Source: Phycisphaerae bacterium (GTDB lineage Bacteria > Planctomycetota > Phycisphaerae > Sedimentisphaerales > UBA12454). Taken from it: a DNA stretch of 19,776 bases. The translations under genes were made by a program, and so were the position numbers. The stretch is from the NCBI GenBank assembly GCA_028712345.1, contig JAQTQF010000002.1:1-19776 (forward strand), read 5' to 3'. Under the pieces are notes generated by a model. The model was given only the letters and a program-made list of their open reading frames with translations. It did no database searches and was not told the origin of the DNA. Positions 6,448-13,811 of the stretch are shown piece by piece. Each line of letters opens with the position of its first letter. Positions within the stretch are counted from its first letter, which is position 1.

Positions 6448-8400
6448 ATGACCGAAGAAAATAACAATTTGCAGCCGAGTGGAGAATTACCCGATGACAG
6501 CGATATTAAAACTTCGTCGGGTGGAATATTTAGATTCAGAAAACAAATAATAATCCTTGTGCATATTGCGGCTTTTGCCGTCAGTCTTATGATGGCCTTT
6601 CTGCTGGTTAATAATATGCAGTTTCGTTCCGAGTGGCTGGCCTCGCAGTATTCAACTCTTCTGTTTTTTTTCATTGCCGTTAAGTTTGTCGTTTTTGGTT
6701 ATTTTGCGCAATTCAGGGGCTGGTGGCGATATGTTGGCATTTCCGACCTTCTGGCCATTGTTAAAGCTTCGCTTATCAGTACGCTGATAATTGTTGTATT
6801 CTGGTTTGTTATGCTTCAGGCTGAAGCTGTAAGAAAATATATGCTCCAGCTTACGACTTTCAGCCAGGCCGTTTTTATTCTTGATATGCTTGCGACCATC
6901 GTATTGCTTGGCGGCCTGAGAATGGCGGTGAGGCTTTATCACGAGGAGTTCCGAACAGAGCAGGAAGGCAAGCTTAAAAAATTCCTCATTGTCGGTGCCG
7001 GCAACGCCGGTGAAGCTCTCCTTCGTGAGATACATCGTATGCAGATTGAACGGTATGATGTTGTCGGTTTTATTGACGACGACCCGGCCAAGCAGGGAAC
7101 CAATATACACGGAATAACCGTACTTGGAACGGTCGACCAGTTGCCGCAGATATGCCTGAAGTATGGCATTGAAGAAATTGCTATCGCTATGCCCAGCGCC
7201 AACGCAAGACAGCTTCGAAGGGTCGTTCAGATATGCGAAGGTGCAAAGGTTCGATTCCGAACAGTCCCGTCTGTTGCCGATATTGCCAGCGGAAGGTTTA
7301 AAGTCTCTCAGATTCGTGATGTTGACATCAATGACTTGCTCGGCAGAGAGGCCATTAAGCTCGATCTTGATATGATTGAAGACTATTTGAAAAATAAGGT
7401 TATACTCGTAACCGGCGCCGGCGGCTCTATCGGCTCGGAAATGTGCCGGCAGGTCTGCCAATTTACCCCAAAGCTGCTTTTGCTTCTTGAACAGGCCGAA
7501 AATTCGCTGTTCTTTATCGAAAGAGAACTTCGAAGAAGTTTTCCGCAGGTTTCGATGGAAACGCTCATCTGTGACATAACCGATAAAACAAGAGTTGAAC
7601 AGATATTTGAAAAATTTAAACCAGAAGTTGTGATTCACGCCGCTGCGCATAAGCATGTCCCGCTGATGGAATCCAACCCCGGCGAAGCAATAAAAAATAA
7701 TGTCATCGGCACTAAAACAGTCGCCGATACCGCCGAAAAATACGGCGCAGGCAGCTTTGTTATGATAAGCACCGACAAGGCCGTCAATCCCACAAGCATT
7801 ATGGGCTCCTCAAAACGAATCGCCGAAATGTATATTCAGGACCTCGACAGAACGAGCAAAACGCATTTCGTTACCGTAAGGTTCGGCAATGTGCTCGGCT
7901 CAAATGGTTCGGTCGTGCCGATATTCAAAAATCAAATCGCCGCAGGCGGACCCATAACCGTTACCCATCCGGAGATGAGAAGATACTTTATGACCATCCC
8001 CGAAGCCTCCCAGCTCGTCCTCCAGGCTGCGACGATGGGAAAGGGCGGCGAGATTTTCGTACTCGATATGGGCGAGCCGGTTAAAATTGTCGATTTGGCG
8101 AAAGAACTTATTACTCTTAGCGGCTTTCGGCCGGGCGAAGATATTGAAATTGTTTTTTCAGGTATCCGGCCGGGCGAAAAACTTTTCGAAGAGCTTTCCA
8201 TTGCCGGAGAGGATATGGTCCAGACCCGACATCCGAAGATTGGAATCTGGGAAAAAACCGTTTCTCTCGATAGGGACACGCTCCATCAGAAAATAAACGC
8301 CGTTGTCTCGGTCGCCAATACTCAGGATTATAAAATTATCGTTTCCGGCATAAAACAAATCGTGCCGGAATTTATCGGCGATAAACCAAACGGCAAATAA
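6448..8400 (+). CDS. Nucleotide-sugar 4,6-dehydratase/epimerase, membrane-anchored (CapD/FlaA1/WbpM family)
   Basis: Enzymes of this family convert UDP-GlcNAc-type sugars for O-antigen, capsule or glycan synthesis. The 650-residue protein has four N-terminal membrane helices within residues 30-160, then a first nucleotide-binding domain (FLIVGAGNAGEALLREI). The catalytic SDR domain begins with VILVTGAGGSIGSE near residue 320. Later come AAAHKHVPLME and STDKAVNPTSIMGSSKR. In the last motif a Met-x3-Lys replaces the usual Tyr-x3-Lys, as in WbpM-type enzymes. The frame is open to an ATG at 6388, but that would overlap the membrane-protein gene by 35 bases. ATG 6448 follows TGGAAAA and clears the upstream stop, so I chose it. 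Its place beside a membrane protein fits envelope glycan work. Confidence 0.93.
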   Translation: MTEENNNLQPSGELPDDSDIKTSSGGIFRFRKQIIILVHIAAFAVSLMMAFLLVNNMQFRSEWLASQYSTLLFFFIAVKFVVFGYFAQFRGWWRYVGISDLLAIVKASLISTLIIVVFWFVMLQAEAVRKYMLQLTTFSQAVFILDMLATIVLLGGLRMAVRLYHEEFRTEQEGKLKKFLIVGAGNAGEALLREIHRMQIERYDVVGFIDDDPAKQGTNIHGITVLGTVDQLPQICLKYGIEEIAIAMPSANARQLRRVVQICEGAKVRFRTVPSVADIASGRFKVSQIRDVDINDLLGREAIKLDLDMIEDYLKNKVILVTGAGGSIGSEMCRQVCQFTPKLLLLLEQAENSLFFIERELRRSFPQVSMETLICDITDKTRVEQIFEKFKPEVVIHAAAHKHVPLMESNPGEAIKNNVIGTKTVADTAEKYGAGSFVMISTDKAVNPTSIMGSSKRIAEMYIQDLDRTSKTHFVTVRFGNVLGSNGSVVPIFKNQIAAGGPITVTHPEMRRYFMTIPEASQLVLQAATMGKGGEIFVLDMGEPVKIVDLAKELITLSGFRPGEDIEIVFSGIRPGEKLFEELSIAGEDMVQTRHPKIGIWEKTVSLDRDTLHQKINAVVSVANTQDYKIIVSGIKQIVPEFIGDKPNGK

Positions 8401-8429
8401 TATCGTTATCTCTTTGCGGATTTTTAAAT

Positions 8430-8493
8430 GGCCACGAAGATACAAAGATGCGAATTCTTTAATCGCTGATTACGCTGATTTAGCGGATTTTTC
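8430..8493. repeat. Short-period intergenic repeat upstream of locus B
   Basis: GGCCACGAAGATACAAAGATG (8430-8450) is related in inverted orientation to about 4530-4552. It is followed by 9-base units of the form GCTGATTAC, GCTGATTTA, GCGGATTTT (about 8465-8491). This patch lies between the capD-like stop and the promoter of restriction locus B. Confidence 0.6.
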
Positions 8494-8508
8494 ACACAAA
8501 AAGAAGGT

Positions 8509-8537
8509 TTGACAAGAAGATAAAAATGGTAGAAAAT
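8509..8537 (+). promoter_or_regulatory. Putative promoter of restriction locus B
   Basis: A perfect TTGACA (8509-8514) is followed after 17 bases by GAAAAT (8532-8537, 4 of 6). It sits right after the repeat patch and about 30 bases before the first methyltransferase start. Expected transcript start is near 8544. Confidence 0.5.
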
Positions 8538-8566
8538 GAGAGGGGAAGAAAGAACACAAAATACAT

Positions 8567-9475
8567 ATGATAGCAATCAATGAAAAAATTAAACTGGCAA
8601 AACCATTTCTAAAATGGGCAGGAGGCAAAACTCAGCTTTTAAACGAGATAGAAAAGCGTTTGCCGGATGGTTTTTTAACAGGTCAGATTACAACTTATGT
8701 CGAACCCTTTGTCGGGGGCGGAGCAGCATTTTTTTACATTGCACAAAATTATCCTGAAATAAAAAAGTTTTGTCTCTATGATGTCAATAGCGATCTTGTC
8801 AATTGCTACAATGCCGTCAAGTCAGATGTCCGGTCGCTTATTAAAACCCTTAATAAACTTGAATTAGAATTTCTGCCGCTAAAGCAAAATAGCAGAAAAG
8901 AATTTTATCTGAAAATTCGCAAAAAATTTAACCACGAAAAAATTAATGACAGCGGGGTTAAAATTGCGGCAAAACTAATCTTTCTTAACAAGACATGCTT
9001 CAATGGTCTTTATAGGGTAAACGGCAAAGACGAATTTAATGTACCTTTCGGTGGTTATAAAACCCCTAAAATCTGTGATGAAAAAAATCTTCTGGCCGCA
9101 TCGGAAGTTTTGCAGAAGGCGGAAATTATTTGCGGCGATTTTACAAAGAGCAGAAAATGCATAAACAAAAAAACTTTTGTATATTTAGACCCCCCCTACA
9201 GGCCCTTAAGTGCAACGGCAAGTTTTACCTCATATTCTAAAGATAGCTTCACTGAACAAGACCAAATCAGACTTGCTGATTTTTGCAGAGAAATTGAAAA
9301 GAAAGGAGCGAAATTCCTTCTAAGTAATTCTGATCCCAAAAATGAAAACAAAGAAGATCATTTCTTTGAGAATAATTTTATGGAATTTAGCATTTGCAGA
9401 GTAAAGGCAAGCCGAATGATTAATTGCAAAGCTTATGGTCGAGGCCAAATAGACGAACTCTTAATAACAAATTAG
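8567..9475 (+). CDS. Adenine-N6 DNA methyltransferase, D12 (Dam/DpnM) class (locus B)
   Basis: The protein methylates adenine in a specific site using AdoMet. All hallmarks of the alpha/D12 class are present in order. FLKWAGGK is at residues 14-21 and motif I is EPFVGGG (46-52). FLNKTCFNGLYRVNGKDEFNVPFGGY (139-164 region) follows, then catalytic motif IV DPPY (208-211) leading into SATASFTSYSKDSFTEQDQ and FLLSNSDP. At 302 residues it is a normal length. The ATG has no close ribosome-binding site; a GA-rich run lies 15-30 bases upstream. It is the first gene of a three-gene unit with an endonuclease and a second methyltransferase. The motif set resembles enzymes of DpnM/MboI type, but the target cannot be fixed from sequence alone. 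Confidence 0.93.
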   Translation: MIAINEKIKLAKPFLKWAGGKTQLLNEIEKRLPDGFLTGQITTYVEPFVGGGAAFFYIAQNYPEIKKFCLYDVNSDLVNCYNAVKSDVRSLIKTLNKLELEFLPLKQNSRKEFYLKIRKKFNHEKINDSGVKIAAKLIFLNKTCFNGLYRVNGKDEFNVPFGGYKTPKICDEKNLLAASEVLQKAEIICGDFTKSRKCINKKTFVYLDPPYRPLSATASFTSYSKDSFTEQDQIRLADFCREIEKKGAKFLLSNSDPKNENKEDHFFENNFMEFSICRVKASRMINCKAYGRGQIDELLITN

Positions 9476-9485
9476 GAACTTGATG

Positions 9486-10250
9486 ATGGCGATAGATAAA
9501 TCATGGGAGAAAATATTTAAAGATTACAAAATTTATGAGCATAATTTTAACAAAGAACCTTTTTATATAACGGCAACACAAATAAAGAGAGCCTGTCAGG
9601 ATTTTAAAGAAACTGGCGAAAAAGAAGTTCGGATTTTATGCAAACAAGACGAAAGAGAAGATCGGCCAAGAGTTTTTATAGAAAAAAACTTATTTCTTCT
9701 TCCGGTAGTGAATAAAAGATATGTTATTGTAAAGGGCGAAGGATATGTTGATATACCGGAAGTAAAAGAGGTTGAAAAAATCTATACATCTAAACTTGAT
9801 TTTCGTTTAGATACTTCGTTTGTAGGTAATTCTGAGATGCAACACTTAGATTTTGCTTACGCATCCAGTTTAATTCGAACTTTCATGAAAGATGAATCGC
9901 TTGTTTTAACAATTAGAGGGAGAAAATATACCCCCAATTTTTCTTTTAGAGTTGGAAAGCATATAATAGAAGTTAGAAGTGTCCAAACTGAAGTTGATGC
10001 GGGTTTTGAGGGAAGAAATCAGGTTGTTCTTATAGAAGCAAAAAATTCCAACGCTAAAAACACTATAATAAGACAGCTTTATTACCCATTTAAGCAATGG
10101 CAGGTTCACACAAAAAAACAAGTCGTAACTCTATTTTTCGAGAAAACAAAGGATGGTTATTCTATATGGCATTTTCGGTTCAAAGATGTCGACGACTACA
10201 ACAGTATAGAATTAATAAGAACCGGAAAATTTATAATTAAAAGTCTATGA
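9486..10250 (+). CDS. Probable type II restriction endonuclease (locus B)
   Basis: A protein of about 254 residues without a family name I can give with certainty. Its C-terminal half holds EVDAGFEGRNQVVLIEAKN: an Asp followed 13 residues later by Glu-x-Lys, which fits a PD-(D/E)XK nuclease centre. Its place between two DNA methyltransferase genes supports an endonuclease role. Possible starts are TTG 9480, ATG 9483 and ATG 9486. AGGA (9474-9477), overlapping the TAG of the upstream gene, best serves ATG 9486, with 9483 close behind. Its stop overlaps the start of the next gene (ATGA at 10247-10250), so translation is coupled. Codon use is AT-rich like the rest of this locus. Confidence 0.75.
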   Translation: MAIDKSWEKIFKDYKIYEHNFNKEPFYITATQIKRACQDFKETGEKEVRILCKQDEREDRPRVFIEKNLFLLPVVNKRYVIVKGEGYVDIPEVKEVEKIYTSKLDFRLDTSFVGNSEMQHLDFAYASSLIRTFMKDESLVLTIRGRKYTPNFSFRVGKHIIEVRSVQTEVDAGFEGRNQVVLIEAKNSNAKNTIIRQLYYPFKQWQVHTKKQVVTLFFEKTKDGYSIWHFRFKDVDDYNSIELIRTGKFIIKSL

Positions 10251-11026
10251 AAGAAACAATTGGATTTACTTCTGAACTTACTACCGTTTGGTCATTTCCC
10301 CAAAGGGGCGACTGGGCGACGCATAACCCCCAATATCGCGGCAACTTCGCTCCCCAAATCGCAAGAAATATTATCGAAATGTATTCGCAAAAAGGCGATA
10401 CGGTTCTTGATCCTATGGTTGGAGGCGGAACAACGCTAATCGAGTGTAAGCTCCTCTGTCGAAACGGCATAGGCATCGACATAAATCCGCAGGCAGTTGA
10501 AATTGTAAAACAGGCTTTGGAATTTAATCACCATCCCAAAACAGAACAGACTGTTAAATTAGGCGACGCAAGAAACTTGTCCTTTATAAAAGATGATAGT
10601 ATAGATTTGATTCTTACTCATCCGCCATATATGAACATCATAAAATATTCTGACGGCAAAATAGCTGAAGACCTTTCGAATATAAGTAGCCTGCCGAAAT
10701 TCTGCGATGAAATTGAAATAATCGCAAAAGAATTTTTGAGGGTTTTAAGGCCGGACAGATTTTGTGCGATACTTATCGGCGATACGAGAAAGAGCTAGCA
10801 CTTCGTGCCGATAGCTTTTAATGTAATGCAGCGGTTTTTAAAAATCGGTTTTGTTTTAAAAGAAGATATTATCAAAGTTCAACATAATTGCTCATCTACC
10901 GGCCAATGGACACGAAAAGCACAAGAGAATAAATTTTACCTCATTATGCACGAACATTTATTTGTTTTTCGCAAGGTGAAAAAAGGTGAAGATTTGGGGA
11001 GAATAAAATATTCGAGTGTAATATAA
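10247..11026 (+). pseudogene. Second DNA methyltransferase of locus B, interrupted by an in-frame TAG
   Basis: The frame starts with WSFPQRGDWATHNPQYRGN, then AdoMet motif I in VLDPMVGGGTT (residues 53-63) and motif IV in LILTHPPYMNIIKYS (THPPY at 124-128). Motif I precedes motif IV, unlike the enzyme of locus A. The order and the HPPY motif suggest an N4-cytosine or N6-adenine amino-methyltransferase. TAG at 10796-10798 stops it after IGDTRKS. The same frame continues with HFVPIAFNVMQRFLKIGFVLKEDIIK and HLFVFRK to a TAA at 11024, reading like the normal C-terminal third. A GTG at 10805 could restart translation seven bases after the stop. One base change would explain the TAG. Activity is doubtful unless the halves assemble or the stop is read through. 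Confidence 0.85.
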
Positions 11027-11077
11027 GCCGGTAAGGACTATAAACAATAAAAACAATTATCAGAAATTCAGTTATCG

Positions 11078-11098
11078 GTTATCAGCGTAATCAGCGTT
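11078..11098. repeat. Short-period intergenic repeat downstream of locus B
   Basis: ATCAGCGTA followed by ATCAGCGTT is the same 9-base type of unit seen at 8465-8491 in inverted orientation. It marks the downstream edge of restriction locus B. Confidence 0.5.
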
Positions 11099-11121
11099 AA
11101 AATTAAATTTTTTCGCGCATA

Positions 11122-11153
11122 AAAAAACCCGCTTTAAATAAAACGGGTTTTTT
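11122..11153. terminator. Two-way rho-independent terminator
   Basis: AAAAAACCCG (11122-11131) pairs with CGGGTTTTTT (11144-11153) around a 12-base loop. T-runs exist on both strands, so it can end locus B transcripts on the + strand and the xerC-like gene on the - strand. Confidence 0.8.
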
Positions 11154-11173
11154 GTTATTCATTTTTCAAGTTA

Positions 11174-12157
11174 TCAATCTTCCTGTTTGTCGTCTCGCGG
11201 ATGGGCGTTGTCATATACCTCTTTGAGTTTCTTTGTCGTCAGGTGAGTATAAACCTGCGTTGTCGAAAGCGACTGATGTCCCAAAAGCTCCTGAACGCTT
11301 CTCAAATCGGCGCCGTTGTTTAGCATATGTGTAGCAAAACTATGGCGGAGAGTGTGAGGACTGATTGATGGGTCAAGGCCTGCCATTTTCAGGTATTTGT
11401 CCATCTTTCTTCGCACGCTTCTTGTGCTAAGTCTCCTGCCGTGCTTATTGACGAACAGAACTTTCGGGTCGAAATTGCTGTTGCTCTGCGCTCTCCTGTT
11501 GCGAAATTCCATATAATGCTGAACCGATTGCAGGGCGGATGAGCCGATAGGAGTTATTCTTTCCTTTTTGCCTTTTCCGCGGATATGCAGGACTTCGCCG
11601 AGGAAATCAACATCTTCGATGTTCAGCCCGACCAGTTCGCTTACCCTTATGCCGGTGCTGTAAAGCGTTTCCATCATCGCTCTGTCCCTTGCTCCAAGCC
11701 AGCTATCAGCGGGAGGGGTTTCGAGCAATCGCTTTACCTGTTCATATTCAAGGAACTTTGGCAGTTTCTTGTCCTGCTTGGGCGTTCGCACGGATATCAC
11801 AGGATTTGTGGTTAGGTAGCTTCGCTTGACGAGAAACTTGTAAAAACTTCTCAATGTCGCAAGTTTCCTTGCGGTAGTAGATTTGGAGTATTGCTTGTCG
11901 TTCAGAGCGGCCATATAGGCTCTGATGCTGTCTGTTGTTACAGCCAGCAGGATTTGTTCGAGTTTTGTTTCTGTCTGGGTAGCAAGTCCGACGGAGCCGG
12001 AATCGCTCGAATGAGACAGCTTCGATGGGCTACTGTCGGTTAAATGCCGGCAGAACTGTTCGAGGTCGGCGCTGTAGCATTTGGCGGTATGCTCGGAGAA
12101 ATGCTTCTCGAAATTCAGATAATCCAGAAACTCGTGAACGATTGCACAATTTTTCAT
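11174..12157 (-). CDS. xerC: Tyrosine recombinase of the XerC/XerD family
   Basis: The protein would cut and rejoin DNA at a specific site, most likely dif for chromosome dimer resolution. Its catalytic set is complete: Arg171 (TGIRVSEL), a lysine in RGKGKKER (about 195), His268 and Arg271 (HTLRHSFATH), His294 (LGHQSLSTTQ) and nucleophile Tyr303 (VYTH). The N-terminal SAM-like DNA-binding domain carries an extra serine-rich stretch at about residues 42-66, making it 327 residues rather than about 300. GGAG lies eight bases before the ATG. It follows a small unknown gene on the same strand and ends at a shared terminator. XerC, XerD and integron-type integrases are hard to tell apart by eye, and its position next to locus B could also mean a mobile-element role. 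Confidence 0.88.
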   Translation of the reverse strand: MKNCAIVHEFLDYLNFEKHFSEHTAKCYSADLEQFCRHLTDSSPSKLSHSSDSGSVGLATQTETKLEQILLAVTTDSIRAYMAALNDKQYSKSTTARKLATLRSFYKFLVKRSYLTTNPVISVRTPKQDKKLPKFLEYEQVKRLLETPPADSWLGARDRAMMETLYSTGIRVSELVGLNIEDVDFLGEVLHIRGKGKKERITPIGSSALQSVQHYMEFRNRRAQSNSNFDPKVLFVNKHGRRLSTRSVRRKMDKYLKMAGLDPSISPHTLRHSFATHMLNNGADLRSVQELLGHQSLSTTQVYTHLTTKKLKEVYDNAHPRDDKQED

Positions 12158-12210
12158 TTTTAATCTCCAAATCGCCTAAAGTAACGACGAAAACAACGAA
12201 AATTTTATTT

Positions 12211-12522
12211 CTAAAGCTCTAAGGGCTTAACTGTTTCAGATTGCGGGTCGTTCAGCAGTCTGTCGGCCTCAATAATCAGAGACTGGGTGAGTTTAAAACT
12301 CAATACAGCCGCATCGAACCAGTCGAAAGTGGTTCTGCTATCTTTGGCCTGGCAGACTAAGGCGTCAAGAAGCGTGTCTTCCGAGCCGGGCAGGTACCGA
12401 AATATGTACTTTTCGCAACCCTTTTTCAGGACAAGCTGTCTAAAATTCTGTCGTGTTTTTTTAGCCATAGAATTCAACACCATCTCACCAATATCATTAT
12501 CGGCCGCAAAGACAGGCCCCAT
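12211..12522 (-). CDS. Small hypothetical protein upstream of xerC
   Basis: I do not recognise this protein. It is up to 103 residues, soluble, with no signal peptide or membrane helix. The core reads FRYLPGSEDTLLDALVCQ and TFDWFDAAVLSFKLTQSL, suggesting a small helical domain with two cysteines. The longest start is the ATG at 12522, without a visible ribosome-binding site. A shorter start at 12467 gives MAKKTRQNF and 85 residues, and may be the real one. It ends 53 bases before the xerC-like gene on the same strand, so the two may be co-transcribed. The protein-like composition supports it as a real gene. Confidence 0.6.
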   Translation of the reverse strand: MGPVFAADNDIGEMVLNSMAKKTRQNFRQLVLKKGCEKYIFRYLPGSEDTLLDALVCQAKDSRTTFDWFDAAVLSFKLTQSLIIEADRLLNDPQSETVKPLEL

Positions 12523-12909
12523 AATAAGAATTTTAAATTTTTTCTGAATTACCCCACTTTCCTAAAGGGGCCGACATACAAAGATTATCGGCCATAAAAG
12601 GCCGTATTCTTTAAGAAACAGGGCGAAAGAATTGTAAATTTAAGTACTTTAGTTTTGAGGGTGTTATCTTCAGCCGGACAGGAGTGAATCTGCCGGCGGA
12701 GACAATTTGGGGCGTACTGGGGGCGATACTAATTATCAGTATCAGAAAGCCGTAAAAGATGTTCGCTGTCTTCTTTTGCCGTGAAAATCCGAAGCTGGCA
12801 GACAAGTTGGCAGGACAGGCGAAGGCACAAAGTTTATTGAAGATTTAAGGTTGAAGTTTTTAAAATTCCTAATAATGTCAGGTAAGTGGAATTTGAATGA
12901 GCTTAATCT
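12523..12909. other. Gene-poor stretch between divergent genes
   Basis: No convincing gene. A hairpin GGCCGA/TCGGCC spans 12569-12593, next to GGCC-ataaaa-GGCC (12590-12603). On the + strand a start-less frame ending near 12753 reads like a short membrane segment (WGVLGAILIISIRKP). An ATG at 12759 opens a 29-codon frame to 12848. Neither has a clear ribosome-binding site. They may be decayed gene pieces. Confidence 0.4.
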
Positions 12910-13254
12910 ATGATAAATTTTGGGATAACAGAACGGAAAAGGCAAGAGCTCCAGAGGCGGATGGGCGACTGTCATTTGTTTGAGAAGGATATTGAGGAGA
13001 AATTTGTTCGAAGCGGCGGGGCAGGAGGGCAGAAGGTCAATAAAAGTTCTACCTGTGTTCAGCTAAAGCATATTCCCAGCGGATTGGCGGTTAAGGTTCA
13101 AAAGAGCCGGAGCCAGGGACTGAACCGTTATTATGCGAGGAGGCAGATGTGCGAGTTGCTGGAGAATAAATTACTGGGTAAAGAAAGCCCGGAAGCGAAA
13201 AAAACAGCAAAAATCAGAAAGCAGAAAGACAGAAGAAAACGGAGAGCGGAATAG
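12910..13254 (+). CDS. GGQ-domain release-factor-like protein (ArfB/YaeJ type)
   Basis: The 114-residue protein holds the peptidyl-tRNA hydrolysis motif in VRSGGAGGQKVNKSSTCV (GGQ at 39-41). This is the hallmark of class I release factors and of the stop-codon-independent rescue factor ArfB. It lacks codon-recognition domains 2 and 4. The C-terminus is strongly basic (KKTAKIRKQKDRRKRRAE), like the ArfB tail that enters the empty mRNA channel of stalled ribosomes. A ribosome-rescue role is therefore likely, but a related group of short release-factor homologues of unknown function has the same core. No strong ribosome-binding site precedes the ATG. It is a single gene on the + strand. Confidence 0.85.
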   Translation: MINFGITERKRQELQRRMGDCHLFEKDIEEKFVRSGGAGGQKVNKSSTCVQLKHIPSGLAVKVQKSRSQGLNRYYARRQMCELLENKLLGKESPEAKKTAKIRKQKDRRKRRAE

Positions 13255-13278
13255 TGAAAAGTGAAGATTGCGGGACTA

Positions 13279-13352
13279 ATCCCCACGGTTTCTTTGCGGA
13301 AACTGCCTGCCCCCGCGTTTCACGCGAGGCGGGGCGGCGGGAATGCGGGGAT
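13279..13352. repeat. Nested GC-rich palindromic element
   Basis: Outer arms ATCCCC (13279-13284) and GGGGAT (13347-13352) enclose two further hairpins. One is GTTTC/GAAAC (13288-13292 and 13299-13303). The other is built around CGCG-tttca-CGCG with CCCCGC and GCGGGG flanks. It lies just past the GGQ gene stop and may also act on its mRNA end. Confidence 0.5.
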
Positions 13353-13355
13353 AAT

Positions 13356-13387
13356 AAAAAAAAGGCTCACCTTTTGGGCGAGCCTTT
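13356..13387 (-). terminator. Rho-independent terminator of the cold-shock gene
   Basis: AAAGGCTC (13361-13368) pairs with GAGCCTTT (13380-13387). On the - strand the stem is followed by a run of eight T residues. It lies 28 bases past the csp stop. Confidence 0.8.
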
Positions 13388-13414
13388 CTATATTATGCAA
13401 ATCTTGTTGATTCG

Positions 13415-13618
13415 TTAAGCTGGTGTTACATTGTTGGCACAGGGACCCTTTTTGCCCTGTCCCACTTCGAAGTTAACCTTCTGGTTCTCATCGAGAGTCG
13501 CGTAACCTGTAGTTTTCACTTCCGAATGATGGACGAACAAATCATTGCCGCCGTCGTCGGGAGTAATAAAACCATAACCTTTGTCTGCATTAAACCATTT
13601 TACTGTTCCTAAACTCAC
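13415..13618 (-). CDS. csp: Cold-shock domain protein (CspA family)
   Basis: A 67-residue single-stranded nucleic acid-binding protein of the CspA family. RNP1 is KGYGFI (13-18) and RNP2 is LFVHHS (27-32). The N-terminal VKWFNADKGYGFI is the standard family start. It probably melts RNA structures as an RNA chaperone. Translation starts at a GTG (13618), decided by AAGGAG a few bases upstream. The gene stands alone, with its own promoter, a leader of about 100 bases and a terminator. The long leader is like that of cold-induced csp genes, though cold induction here is only inferred. Confidence 0.95.
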   Translation of the reverse strand: MSLGTVKWFNADKGYGFITPDDGGNDLFVHHSEVKTTGYATLDENQKVNFEVGQGKKGPCANNVTPA

Positions 13619-13727
13619 TTTACTGCTCCTTGACCTGTCTAAGGCCGTTAAAACATACTATCTCTCGTTTAAATTTAATTGGAAGCATACTCTTGAGAGA
13701 TGAAAGGATATACACCAAACATACTGA

Positions 13728-13755
13728 ATTATATAAACTGGATTTATAAAGTCAA
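13728..13755 (-). promoter_or_regulatory. Strong promoter of the cold-shock gene
   Basis: On the - strand TTGACT (13755-13750, 5 of 6) is followed after 16 bases by a perfect TATAAT (13733-13728). Expected start is near 13720. The leader contains ATCTCTC/GAGAGAT inverted copies (13695-13701 and 13660-13666) that could fold into a long-loop hairpin before the ribosome-binding site. Confidence 0.7.
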
Positions 13756-13811
13756 CAAAAATATAAAATAGTTTTTGTGCCAATAAAGGCGTTTATCAGC
13801 GGGAAACGGCG

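Noticed and set aside
6652..7656. Long open frame of 334 codons on the - strand
   Set aside because: It lies fully opposite the WbpM-like gene, whose motifs are clear, and its protein has no recognisable domain.
10796..10798. TAG read as an amino acid (recoding, for example pyrrolysine)
   Set aside because: TAG ends other genes here, such as the endonuclease at 2975 and the D12 methyltransferase at 9475. No recoding element was seen, so a mutation is the simpler explanation.
12759..12848. 29-codon frame on the + strand
   Set aside because: Protein-like codons but no ribosome-binding site and no recognisable family; mentioned only in the description of the gap.
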